This document shows positions 36,505 through 48,434 of a stretch of 64,000 bases of DNA, in pieces. The stretch is taken from positions 17,352,304-17,416,303 of the forward strand of contig OZ234496.1 in the NCBI GenBank assembly GCA_965153455.1, read 5' to 3'. Position numbers and translations under genes: made by a program. Positions within the stretch are counted from its first letter, which is position 1, and every line of letters starts with the position of its first letter. Under the pieces are notes generated by a model, which was given only the letters and a program-made list of their open reading frames with translations, searched no databases and had not been told where the DNA came from. This stretch comes from Sphagnum compactum (taxonomy: Eukaryota; Bryophyta; Sphagnopsida; Sphagnales).

Positions 36505-39500
36505 ATGAATCCTTCAGAGAAGAAGAAGACTACCAGGCATGTGTACAAAACAGGAGCAGCAGGCTGTGGTGGCAAAGCTGCTCCCACTTCTGCCAAAAAC
36601 GCTGGCCAGGTAAGTTACTCCATCGCCACCTTCTTCATTTTTTGCCTCAGGCTGTTTGCTGGGGTTACCTCTCTTGTTTTCATGCTTATTTCAAGCTTTT
36701 GGGGATTAGGTTTCATTTTAGGGTTTGTAAGAATTTTTGGTATAGTTCATTGAAATGTGCAGTCGTAGTTGAAGATATGAATTTGCACTTGCTTTGTGGG
36801 CTGTGCAAGGCTCTTTATTGAATAAAAAGTGTGTCTAATTTTGGGTCTTGAAACTTGTTAGGGTTTTCTCTAGGTTTAGTGTTTTGGTAGGGTTGTGGAT
36901 TGTGTGATATGCATTTGTAGTCTCTTGAAATCCTCTTGATCAACAATTGAAGTAGAGTTCACAAATATGATACTCTCTTGAGTTGTTAGGGTAGTTCTTT
37001 CTTCACTTTTTTGGATTTTGTATCGAGTCGCTGCTGTTGGACATTCATCTACAGTCAGTTTTTGGTATGGAAGGCTTTTGTATCAAATTCAGAATGCACA
37101 ATTTTAGGGTGGAGAATCCAAGTTGACAATTAGCTATTTGGTGTCTTACATTCTCCTGGGAGTTTCAATGGGTGCGGGTTGCAAGGCCTATGATCAAACT
37201 GAAGTGTGCCCAATTTTAGGGTTGAAAGATTAGGATAACAGTGATCCATTTGTCATCAGCTATGCAGGTTTTTTCTAGCATTGTCAGGTTTGTGTACTTT
37301 GATTCTGCTTTTACAGATTTGTTCCTGAGAATTTGATTTCATGGGAGTTGAAAGGTTTTTGCATAAGCTTGACATTGTGTTGGTGTGACAGCCACTACCA
37401 TGCCCATACTGCGACAGAATATTCAAGCAAGATGGGCGTTTGAAAGAACACTTGAAGAACAAGCATGCAGATGATGAACTTCCAGAAGTAGATGCCTCAC
37501 CATCAGAGGCTGTTCTTCCAGAACCAGGTGTTCAGGACATCAAGAATGAGAGTCTGCAATCATTGAATCCTCAACGTGATGCCTCAGGCTATCCTATCAA
37601 AACACCCAAAACACTCCTTCATGAATGGTGTCAGAAGAATAAGCAGCCATTGCCAAAATTCAAACCAGTGAGTAAACTCATGGTTTACCATCTCAAGCAT
37701 GTCAGACTAGCTCCAGTTTTGAGCAATGCTTGTGCTTTCTGATCATCATTTTTTGTTTGTACATTTGTAACTGAAATTGGTGATTGCAGGTGGAGGCGGA
37801 GGGAGGTTGGCACTGTCGTGTCATTCTGCCCGATCTCAAGAAAAGTGAGGCAGATGTGATTTTGTGGTATAACAAGACTGCAACCCGGACATCCATGGAA
37901 GCTCAGCACCGGGCCTCAGTTGTGGCTCTTCATCATTTGATGGGCAATCGAAGGTTCTCTCTCTGTGTCTTTAACTAGTTCTTCAGAGTTTCTTGGCTTA
38001 ACCAGTGTTCCCAAACAGGTAGTGGGTCTTTCCTGGTTCTTGTCTGAACCATACAGATACTTTTGTTCACTGATATGTTTTACTGCTGCAGGCTGGACCG
38101 TGTCCTTGGTGAAGCCTACAAACAGGATTGGCTAGACCTTGATGCTGCTGCAGAAAGGCAGAAAGCGTACTTGAAGGAGCATCCTCCTCAACCAAAGCCA
38201 AAGCCTGCACCAGTACAGAGGGAGCTGCACACTGTCTTTATGAGTGAGGATAACCGGAGGTTAGTGGAAGACATACTGAAGGGCTCAGATGTGGTGGATT
38301 CTGCCCATAGTACGATCAATGACATGACTTGGGAATTGGAAGCTGATAGAAATGAACATGGTGAAGGGATGACAGAGGACCTGGCCACAAGTAGCAGATT
38401 TGGAAAGCTTGAAAATCTTTCAAAGCCTAGTGGGACTGTTAGCCAGCAAACCAGACAATTACAGGCAGGCTCTGGTCATAACCATCATCAGAGACATAGA
38501 GCATCTCAGGTACTGTTGTATTGAGAGTTTCATATTTACTGTTGAATGTTTTTACAAGTCAATGTCAGGGATTGTGGAGCTCCGAGTCAATGCTTATCCT
38601 TTGCAGACCATTTGTTTGCTCACATGTCTGTTGCAATGTACCTGGGGCTAAAGAGCCTAACTTTAAAGTCTGGGTACAGGGTGCTGCTAAGTTGGAGTAT
38701 AGAGAGAAAAGTTCTCATCAAAGAGAGATGTTGTCACCTTTTACAACAAATAGGGTGTCATCAGATGCCTCGGCTGCTGACCATTTAAGGTCCCAGCTGC
38801 TACGATTTGGATTCAAGCAACAACATGTGAATGCGGCACTTGTTGAGCGTAAGGAGCTCATAAGAGCCCTGGACTGGCTGGTACTCAATGTGCCAGAGCA
38901 TGAATTGCCAGCCAAATTTGCAGCAGAGTCTTCTAAGGCTTCCGTCCATGTATTGGTGAAAGGAAAACAAGGACCCAATGGATTTTCCAATGGCTTTGCA
39001 GACAGATGGGATGAGAGCATGCTATGGTTACAACAGTACGGATATGCTGCCAATGATTGTATGGCAGCTTTGGTGGACGCCAATGGGGACGAGTCTTTGG
39101 CTTTGTGTAGCTTGTTTAAGACACTCATTGGAGACCAGGCTCTTGTGTCTACTGAAAATGGGGCAAGCCAGGCTGCCCAAAATATTGCAGAGATGAGAGC
39201 AGAAGAAGTGGTGGCCCTACAGTCCATATTTGAAGAGGAAGGCACCTACTTGACTAAAGACTTCATGCAGTTTCCCATAACATCTGAAGCAGATGTTGAT
39301 GTGCCACTGAACATGGAGGTAAATAATGCATTGATTCAGTGTTCCTGTGTTTCAAGGTTTGCAACCCATCTTGTGATCCATGTGACAGTTGTGGTCCGTA
39401 TCTTGAAGAGCAAGTCTGAATGCAAACTCAGCTCCATGTAATGAAGCTCATCATGTGCAGGTGAGGATACCTGCTGGGTGCCGTTATCCGCATGAAGTGC

Positions 39501-42500
39501 CAATTGTTGCCTTCAAAAGCAAGAGTCATCGTCCTGAATTTCTACTGGAACTGACAAAAGAGGTGGGGAATTTTGCATTGCAATTGGTGGGTGCACTGAT
39601 GTTGTATGACCTAGTCGTCGCAGCCAGAGATTTGGCACACTCTCTGCTGCAAAAGACCTCACCGAATGAAGATGTCTTGGATTATGAAAGTGAGACAGAG
39701 ATTAGACCCACAGACCCAGATACTGGAAAGTTGGCTGGACAGGAAGATCAATCCATATCTTCATTTTCTTCCAATGCAGAGGAAATGTCTCCAGCTTCTG
39801 CAAATCCCATAAAAACTGTCAATTCTTCGAATACTCTGTCCACAGCATATGTTCCCCCAGCATTGAGGAAAATGCAGCGCAGTGGAGCCTTTGAGCTAAC
39901 TCCTGTAAAGGGTGATAATGTGAGGAAGCCGGGTATTCCAGACAGAGATGACAGAGCACAGGTGCCAATGCTTTCAGATACTGCAAGTCATAGGCTGCAC
40001 CAGATAGGCAGGAAATCATTGCAGGTTGATGACACTAATGTGGAGAATGGGAGACTGAAGGAGGAGTGGGACGCATGGCAAAAGTCAGGAAGGCATTCTG
40101 AGATGCGAGGGATCAGGGCAAAACTGCCAGCATTCAAGTATAGGGGTGATTTGCTTAAAGCTTTCAACAGCTGTTCTGTCACTATAGTCTGTGGCCAGAC
40201 GGGCTGTGGAAAGAGTACACAGGTGCATGCATGCCTCTCTTGGTTGTATACTTCATCTCACAATGTCAAGAGGAGGATCTATCTGTTCTATCTCACAACA
40301 TGGTCCCATGTGTTCATACTGTGCAATTGGGATTGTGGGTGTGATCAGGGCATAGTTAGCATGAATAATTTTCTTTGTGATTTTGTTGCCTGTGTGCATA
40401 TGTTCACAATGGTGCATACCTTGTTGGCTCTACAGGTACCACAGTATATCCTTGAGGACTACATTGAAATGGGTAAGGGTGCCGAGTGTAACATAATTTG
40501 CACACAACCGAGGAGATTGTCTGCCATTGGGTTGGCTGATCGTGTATCAAAGGAGCGCAGCCAAGCTGTTGGTGAGACTGTGAGTTTGTTTCATCATTGG
40601 GCTTCCTCAATTTCAATCCATGGATGTCAGCAGCTGCATGTCTTCTTATAGATCCAACTCTCCTACTGGGCATAATCTTTTGTGGACTGCTGTCATGTGC
40701 TGCAGGCATTTGCTTGTGGGTTGCATTTCATCGAAATTAGAAATGCAGGGGATTGATTTAGATTTTTTGCATATGGGTGCAGTGGACTGTTGTGCAGAGT
40801 CTTGTGGTTTTAGATACAAGCATACTTCTGGTTCACAGTGCTGTAGAGTGAGAAGCAGTACTGAAGTTCTTTTGTTTACAGGTGGGTTACTCTGTCAGAT
40901 TGGACAGCTGTCGCTCGCATCGCACCAGGCTGCTTTTTTGTACTACGGGTATCTTACTGCGCCGCTTGTTATCAGACCCGGATTTGGTTGGTGTGACCCA
41001 TGTCATAGTTGATGAGGTGCACGAACGCACCCTGGAGGGTGACCTTCTGCTTCTCCTTCTCCACCAGTTTTTGCAAAGGTAGTGCAGCAAACCCCCAGCA
41101 GTCTTGTGAATGTAATGGGTCTTGAACTGGTGAGCCCTTTTGTTTGCACAAAACTCAACAGTCTCTTATGTTATTTTAGAGACTCGTGCCCACAAGAGGA
41201 TGCAAGAATGCCAAGTTTGTACATATCTAGTGTTAGCATTCTGAGATTAACAAACCTTAGTGTGATGTTTGCTCACATGTATCTGATGGCTTCCAAGCTG
41301 CTCAACAAAGGTGAGCTGAGTTATGTTGGTTGTGTTTGATGCGACTTGCCAGGAGTAACAACACTCTTCATGTGATTCTGATGTCGGCAACAGTGGATGC
41401 TGGTCTCTTTGCTAACTACTTCAGGCAGGGCCTAGGGTACAGCCCTCCTGTCATGACAATTCCTGGTTTCACGTTTCCTGTACGTGAGCTTTATCTAGAA
41501 GATGCACTGGAGTTGACTGGTTACAAAGTGGGACGCAACTCACGCTATGCCAGCAGAAAAAAAGCTACCCCAACAGAAGATGTCTCTCAGTCAGCCGGAC
41601 TTGTCAGCCAGGGGATCTCTTCACTCATGGGGGAAAGAGACGACTGGGAATCAGGGCTTGATGATCATGATGATTCTGCAACTGCAGCCAATGACTTGTA
41701 CAGCAAGGCCACTCAGCAATCCCTGAGTGTGGTTGATGAGAGTATCATCAACTTTGAGCTAATTGAGACATTGATTTGTTCAATTTTGCAACTGGAGTTA
41801 GAGCCATCTGCCAAGTATGGCTTCCTTACAGCCAGTGATGGAGATGCTGAAAGGAGAGAGAGGAAGGCCTTGGTGTCGAGTAGTGGGCAAGCCCAGAAGG
41901 CTGGTGCCATTCTTGTCTTCCTCCCTGGCATGATGGAGATTCGTAGACTGCAATCACGTTTGCAATCGTCCTCTCAAATTGCAGCTTGTGGGCTTGGTGG
42001 TCTTTGGGTATTGGCACTTCATGGATCATTATCTGGTGAAGAGCAGAAACGTGTGTTTTTGAAGCCACCGTCTGGTATCCGCAAGATTGTTCTTGCCACA
42101 AACATTGCTGAAACCAGTATCACCATTGATGATGTTGTGTGAGCTCCTCTCCCTTGCACACAGACGCAATAGATTGCGTCAGTTTTTACTTGTCAGTTGC
42201 CATATTGCCTCTCAGTTCTCTGGGTTGTGGTGATGTGGGGAAGTCCAGTTCATAATACTGGGCTCATGAACTGCCTCTCATGAGATCAAAAAGAGGAATT
42301 TTGACTGGATGCTGGCTCACACAACAGGAAATGGGGTGCATAGCTCTACCTGAATGCTTGTCCAATGCAGATTTGTTTAGTGGAAGTGTTTCTGACAGTT
42401 GTGTGTGTTGTGTGTCTCTGATTATATAGGTATGTCATTGACAGCGGGCGTCACAAGGAGATGAGATATGACCATAACAGGGGTCTGTCTTGCTTGGAGG

Positions 42501-44010
42501 ACACTTGGATTTCCAAGGCAAATGCACGGCAGAGGCGGGGGCGTGCAGGAAGGGTTCGCCCTGGCTGCTGTTTGCGGCTATTTAGCAGACAACAGTTCCA
42601 GAAGTTGGACGAACAACAACTCCCAGAAATGCTTCGGGTTTCTTTGGAGGGTTTGTGTCTGAGGGTGAGCCACTTGCCAGCCTGTGGACTACCTTTTCTT
42701 AATTCCCATTACCACTAATCCTCTTGTAATATTTTTGCATGGTTAGAGGGCTCTTTTCCTGTTCAGAAATGCAACTTTCTCGAAGAGGTGTTGTGGATTT
42801 GGTCTATGTTGGTCTCAGTCTCAGTCTGATTCACACAGCACAGTGAGTGCTTGATCACATGAGGGAGGTCAAAGTCAGAAGTGATGCTCATCGTCTTGTC
42901 GTTGGATTTTGATGGTAGGTGAAATCCCTTCTTCCTGGGAAAGTGGAAGCGGTGGTCTCTCAGATGCTGACACCACCCTCCATTGATGCTGTAAGAACAG
43001 CCCTCAAGAGTTTGGAAGACTTGAATGCGCTTGATAAGGCGGAGACACTCACCCCCTTAGGCCTGCACTTGGCTAGGATGCCTGTTGATGCACAGGTGGG
43101 CAAGTTGTTGATCTTTGCTTGCATGCTCAAGTGTCTGGATCCTATCCTCACTATAGCTGCCTCGCTCAGTGCACGATCGCCTTTTGTCTCACCAATCGAA
43201 CGACGCGAGGAAGCTGCTGGGGCTTGGCTGAAATTTGCTGGTAATAGCAAGAGTGACCACATGGCTGTGGTGGTTGCATACAATGGATGGTTGAATGCAA
43301 GACAAGATGGGTGGGATGTAGAAAGCAATTATCTCTCAGGGAACTTCTTGTCAAGGGAGGTGCTAGCTGGAATTGAAGCTAGCCGCTCGGACTACCTGCA
43401 AATTCTGGCAGACCTTGGTTTTGTGCCAGGATTTGAAGACAGAGAGCATGGAAAGGGTCAAAGTGCAGAGGATTCTCTCAGCACAAATGCAAACAGTGTT
43501 CGGGTTGTAAAAGCTTTGATCTGTGCAGGCTTCTATCCCAACATTGTGCGTGTTCATCATCCAGAAAAGACTTTTGTGCAAACAGAGGGAGGAACAGTGC
43601 AGAAGACAGCTGCTGCCCATGAGCTCCGATTCTTCACCAAAGAAGATGGACGCGTGTTTCTGCATCCAGCTAGTGTAAATTTCCCTGTAGGACATTTTGA
43701 AAGCCCCTACCTTGTTTTCACAGAAAAGGTGAAAACTTCGAAAGTGTTTCTGAGGCAGAGTACCATGGTACCTGCATATGCTTTGCTTTTGTTTGGGGGT
43801 GAGATCAGGGTGAAACATGAACGTCAGGCAATAACTGTTGATACTTGGCTGCAATTTGAAGCTCCTGCCCGTATTGCAGTTCTCATACGTGAGCTGCGCA
43901 TGAAGGTAGATTCTCTGCTTTTGCAAAAAATTCAGCAACCCTCTGTAAACATTTCCTCAAGTCCTGTCATAGAAGTTCTTATTCGCTTGCTCACAACTGA
44001 TGGGTTTTAA
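36505..44010 (+). CDS. DHX29-like DExH-box RNA helicase, 1,605 aa
   Basis: Eleven exons, all phases consistent: 36505-36609, 37392-37667, 37790-37953, 38092-38509, 38680-39318, 39461-40222, 40436-40579, 40882-41078, 41353-42138, 42430-42664 and 42919-44010. Domains in order: a C2H2 finger (C39, C42, H54, H59); a dsRNA-binding-like domain ([12 protein letters not shown] to HHLMGNRR, about 105-182) that resembles the DHX29 N-terminal region; a UBA-like segment ([20 protein letters not shown], about 350); and an RWD domain ([20 protein letters not shown] onward, about 500-580). The helicase core follows with [10 protein letters not shown] (about 779-788), DEVH (about 880-883), SAT (about 913-915) and QRRGRAGR (about 1198-1205), then winged-helix/ratchet and OB-type regions. 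DHX29 family proteins unwind structured mRNA leaders during 43S scanning. In Arabidopsis I would compare DExH4/DExH7. The start codon lies in the last unit of a tandem array, and alternative upstream starts hit stops. Confidence 0.93.
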
Positions 44011-45511
44011 ACTGCGGTTAGTTGAAATGAAGCTTAGCCTTACAAGCTTTGTTGATGAGGGTACTATTGACTTATGATTAGCTATGTCTCTTGAGTGCTA
44101 GCTAGTGTCATGATCAAGTCTTCCACTGCTTCTGGAAATGCAACAGAAGCTCAGGATGCAGATTTTTGTATAATGGTTTGCCCAAAATTTAGGGTGGATT
44201 ATTATGTACTTATCTACTACACACACTGGGGAGCTGATGAAGTCAGTCGGTATGTAATCGCAGCTCATCACTGCTATTCTTAATGAAGAAGGTGATAGTT
44301 TGGCAATTTGTGAGCAACTCTCATAAGGTTATGACAGCACTCATTATCTAAGTTCAAATTGTTGTGGAGATTTCTCTGCAATGTAGTTTAGTTGAAGAGC
44401 CTTAATTACACAGCAGATCTTTGCTTCTCATGCAACCCATTTCCATATTTTTTCTTGTATACTTTCTTGTCTATCCTGTTACTACTCATTTCTCAAGGGT
44501 AATCTCTTGCATCACACATTCACCTGCCAAAATTGATGATTGAAATGCTCCTCCCTGTATTGACCATATTCCTTTGAATTGAAGCCTCACCTTATCCACC
44601 ATGTTATCTTCCGTGGCAATGTCATCCATTGGATTGGAAATTGGATTCAGATTCAAGTTGTCCTCTCTTTCCTGGAGTTCTAACTGTCATCATGATTTAG
44701 TCTTTCCTGTTGCTTCTGGAAATTTGCAAGAGAAAGTTAAGGATGTGTTTCATTGAATGCTCCACATTGTGATGACTTAGTGTTCCTGTGACTTTTGGAG
44801 AAGTGCAATGGAAAGCATGGGCTGGTGAACGGCTGGGAGACCTCATGGGAACGCTGCAGAATCGGCCTGCTGAAGTCTAGGCAGCTGGGTGGATTCTGCT
44901 TGCAAATCAAGCCTGAATAGACCTCTCCTGTCTTTAACATACTATGGAGTGGCAAGCCAACAAGCCTATTAGGATGAGCTACATGATACACCCAACATAA
45001 TAGGCAAGAACTATGCCATTCCATGAGATTACAGTCTGGGTGGCAGATTTAACAAGTTTTTTAAAAGCTCAGAGACGCATTTTGGTCAATATTATGTGTG
45101 CATGATCATCATCTGAAGATTATACCATGAAATCTGCCACCCCAGACCGCAATGTGTAATGTCATGAGTGATACTCATATGATTATGATCATAGGCTTTC
45201 TTGTCCTATTTGGTTGGGTTTGACCAGAACTCTACATAAACAGTCACCTTCATAGTGTTGTTGTGTAATTTTTCTCCACAATCTCTCATGTCAAATGTTG
45301 ATGGTTTCTGTAGACTTGATTCCTGCTTGTTGACTTAATGAATTGTTCAAGATACACAACACCACAAGAGAGCGGGATAACCTCTCTATTGTGCGGTTTA
45401 CATGCAAAGAAAATTGAATGTCTCCATTGACGTTTGTACCCAGCAGGTTTGTTTTTCCTTAGCTAGTTTGAAATAGTTACAAAGGTAGTCTAGCTAGTTT
45501 TGAAACATCTT
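44011..45511. other. Convergent intergenic region between helicase and MRL7-like gene
   Basis: It holds the 3' flanks of two convergent genes. No reading frame was recognised. The inverted repeat at 45034-45147 is the only structured element seen. Confidence 0.5.
45034..45147. repeat. Inverted repeat / long-loop hairpin
   Basis: GTCTGGGTGGCAGATTT at 45034-45050 pairs with AAATCTGCCACCCCAGAC at 45130-45147, with a single bulged base and a loop of about 79 bases. Weaker pairing may extend outward through CATGAGATTAC and GTAATGTCATG. It could be a foldback element, a small-RNA precursor or a structure in the overlapping 3' UTRs of the convergent genes. Confidence 0.65.
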
Positions 45512-47665
45512 CTACACTTCTGCAATTCTTTTAACATTCTTTGTAGTTGGTATCTGATCTAAGCAAGATGGCCGAGCTGCATTATAAAAGTAATGTGCCA
45601 TAATTTGCATTAGTTCCTCTGAACTCCTGAACCCTGCACACAGAACCACAAGATCACCAATCACTGTCAATGATTACCCACTCAAAGAAGGGTTTCAGGT
45701 TTATTGCTCATCGTTGATCAAGCATTCTTAGCCATACAACATATACAAAGACTCCTCCAAAAGTCTTTGGAGGACTCCTCCACTGATACATGAGCAGAAT
45801 ATCACATGTGCATGGAGGCAGATTTTACCTTCAAGACGTTGGAAGCCCTTGCCATTCTTAATAAGAAGGAGAGCAGGGCATTCATCAATGTGAATCTCAA
45901 GGGCAGAAGCCAAGTCTATCTCCAGTCCCACGTCCAGCTTCACTGCCTGTTCCACACATACACAACTTGCTTTACCACATCTTCTCATAACCAAACCTCC
46001 TGAATTTTTTTGTTACACTTGTCTATGCAGATTCTTCATGTGATATGTGGAGAGGACTTGACAGACAAGATGAGGGAGGTGGATATAATCTTATACCCGA
46101 AGAGGGGCTTTCCGGGACTCCCAAATAGTCTCAACTGCTTTCTCCAACTCCTTCAGCATGTTCCAACCATCTGGCCCTCTGTGCACAAAACACATTTCTC
46201 CTTGTATCAGATGTAACTCCTGCATTCTTGAGATTGGCAAACAGTGAACAGCATTGCTCTTTTGCTTTCTTTGACAACAAGAGTCATGTACAAAGTTGTC
46301 AGAAATAAATTACACTAATAAGTTACAATGTGGTCAATGGAGAACCTGGGACCATATCTGGCGAAGAGGTAAACCACGAGCGGACTGGGATCTGCAAAAA
46401 CTGTAGCTTCCCAATCATTGGTGGTGATTTCCTTGATCACCCAGTTGTCAGCTTCTGTTTCCCAATTAAGTGCAAGCTCATCATCATCATCCTCATCATT
46501 GGATTTCTGCTTGTCAGGCCTGATCTCCATATCTTCAAAGAACTGAGAAGTCCGGAAGCCCCACCCATCCTCACCCTCAGCAGGCCATGTTGGATCATCC
46601 TCCTCTACCCACAATGGCTGGCCATCATCATCATCGTCATCATCATCATCCCCTTCACCTTGCTTACTGTCTTCCTTTCCTGCCACACGCATTGCAACTC
46701 TAAGCATACACATTCATGTTTCAAGAGACGATCTCAGATCATGGAAGCACGAATTGGTCCAAGAAGATGGCTAGACTGCAACAGACATTGATAGCAAGCA
46801 CCATGATGTTCTACTGGAAAGAAATGTGATTACAAAGTTCAATATCTCATGAAGCAGATGAGGGCAGAAGTGACTTCAACTTGTATGCCCTCTCTGCTTT
46901 TTTCAACCCACCATCAATCTTGATTGTCCAGTTTCCGCCTAATAGAAATTTCTCCATCTCTGCATCATCTTCTGATAATCCCTGAGCATTCTTCTTCTCC
47001 TCCTCCAGCATGCTACTCTGCATGGTACTAATCCCCTCTTCAGATTCTCCTTTTGATGTCGCTTCTTGAGCTTTGTTGCTTGCAGTTGGCTGCTCTTCCA
47101 AGACATCTTGCACTTTCTTAGGTCGACCTCGCTTCCTCTTAGGTTGCACCACCATCACAGCATTATTGTCAATTGCTGCTGGTGAAGAACTCACCACCTC
47201 AGAATCAGCTTGTCTTTCTCCCATTTCCTCTACTGGTTGAATGGACTTTTGGGTGGTGCTCTTACCAACTGCCATGACCATCTGCTGCTGCTGCCTTCTT
47301 CTATTTCCAGCAGGCACATTGTCCCATTTCAGAACTGCTCCTGCTTGTATTCTCTAGAAAACCATGGCAAAGACCAGCAAGCACACAGTGTCAGCAAACT
47401 ATAGAATGCATTCCTCATACCAGCATTCAACCAAATGCATGATGCATCCAATCTTTGCAGATTTTGGTTTCGGCAACGTAACGACGAGACCCCAGGAGAA
47501 TGGAGAAATCTCAAAACTCACACCAAGGAGAAGAAGAGGAGGATGGATGCCCTCTGTGCAACGACGCGGAGGGTGCAGATAGCTGCTGCAGTAGCACGCA
47601 TGGCTGGGTGAAACCGAGAAGCGTAGACGCGAGGAGCTGAGTAACGGCAACACTACTGTGTCCAT
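45512..47665 (-). CDS. MRL7: Chloroplast thioredoxin-fold protein, MRL7/SVR4 family, about 432 aa
   Basis: Six minus-strand exons: 47665-47522, 47353 to 46875 (or 46881), 46699-46346, 46178-46097, 45946-45829 and 45633-45512. All other junctions fit exactly; only the exon 2 donor has two in-phase choices. Exon 1 encodes a Ser/Arg-rich N-terminus (MDTVVLPLLSSSRLRFSVSP) typical of a plastid transit peptide. Exon 2 has a basic KRKRGRPKK motif that could be an AT-hook or nuclear signal. Exon 3 has an acidic tract, then DDPTWPAEGEDGWGFRTSQF and ADPSPLVVYLFARYG. Exons 4-6 give the thioredoxin-like part: WNMLKELEKAVETIW, AVKLDVGLEIDLASALEI, ECPALLLIKNG and ELMQIMAHYFYNAARPSCLD. No CxxC active site is visible, as expected for this family. 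MRL7/SVR4 (RCB) and its paralogue NCP act in light-dependent assembly of plastid-encoded RNA polymerase. I cannot decide between the two paralogues. Confidence 0.9.
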
Positions 47666-47717
47666 TTCTCTCTCGCCTCTGCCACGACAACGATAATAAC
47701 AACACAACCGTGCTCCT

Positions 47718-47730
47718 AAACCCTAAACCC
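47718..47730 (-). promoter_or_regulatory. Telo-box pair upstream of MRL7-like gene
   Basis: AAACCCTAAACCC, two overlapping AAACCCTA telo-box motifs, lies about 55 bases upstream of the start codon (minus-strand gene). Telo-boxes are common near transcription starts of plant translation and plastid-biogenesis genes. A further AACCCTAA lies near 47,824. Confidence 0.5.
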
Positions 47731-48032
47731 TCTATACCTTGCAGTCGCAACTGACTGCAGCAACAGCAAAAAGCAAAGCAAAACAGCAGTCGAAACCGAA
47801 GAGAATGACGCTGAAAAACCTTGAACCCTAAGGAATGTAGAGCGCAAAAGGTTCGGGATCACAGCAGACTGCAATTTTGGGCTCTAGTGTTCTCTGCTTT
47901 TTTCGCAGAAGTTGTTGCTTCTGTGTCTTCTAGCTTGGCAATGAACCTGAGCACCCGTTTATGTCACGAAATCTCGGAAAGTGAAGCAAGAAGGTTTTCT
48001 GAGAGAGAGACAAACAGAAACGAGTGAGAGGG

Positions 48033-48434
48033 AGATTCTCTTGATGTCATCCTTGTGCATGGAGGGTTTAGGGTTTAATGGGCTTGCAATACTTCCTTAG
48101 AGATTCTCTTGATGTCATCTTTGTGCGTGGAGGGTTTAGGGTTTAATTGGCTGCAATACTTCCTTAGAGATTCTCTTGATGTCATCTTTGTGCGTGGAGG
48201 GTTTAGGGTTTAATTGGCTGCAATACTTCCTTAGAGATTCTCTTGATGTCATCGTTGTGCGTTGAGGGTTTAGGGTTTAATTGGCTTGCAATACTTCCTT
48301 AGAGATTCTCTTGATGTCATCCTTGTGCATGGAGGGTTTAGGGTTTAATGGGCTTGCAATACGTCCTTAGAGATTCTCTTGATGTCATCCTTGTGCATGG
48401 AGGGTTTAGGGTTTAGTGGGCTTGCAATACTTCC
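48033..48434. repeat. 67-68-base minisatellite with telomere-like core, 6 copies
   Basis: Copies begin with AGATTCTCTTGATGTCATC at 48033, 48101, 48168, 48235, 48303 and 48371. Each contains GGAGGGTTTAGGGTTTA, then GGCTTGCAATAC and TTCCTTAG. The copies differ by a few bases and one-base indels. The array starts about 370 bases upstream of the MRL7-like start codon. Confidence 0.95.

Larger units (their letters stand above)
36153..36515 (+). repeat. 72-base tandem array containing the helicase start codon
   Basis: The unit contains CATTTTTGTTTTGATCAGCA, TCTCAGTTTTGTTGGGTACC and CATGAATCCTTC. Unit landmarks (the ATG or its equivalent) fall at 36226, 36298, 36370 (mutated to ATA), 36433 and 36505, spaced 72, 72, 63 and 72 bases. 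The 63 reflects a 9-base deletion. All spacings are multiples of three. The ATG at 36505, used here as the helicase start, is the landmark of the last unit. A more diverged half unit precedes the first. Confidence 0.9.

Noticed and set aside
36216-36821. 201-codon plus-strand frame with repeated LISISVLLGTHESF segments
   Set aside because: It is the +1 frame of the in-frame 72-base array, starts with a non-ATG codon and runs through a good splice donor (GTAAGT at 36610). It is a consequence of repeat units divisible by three.
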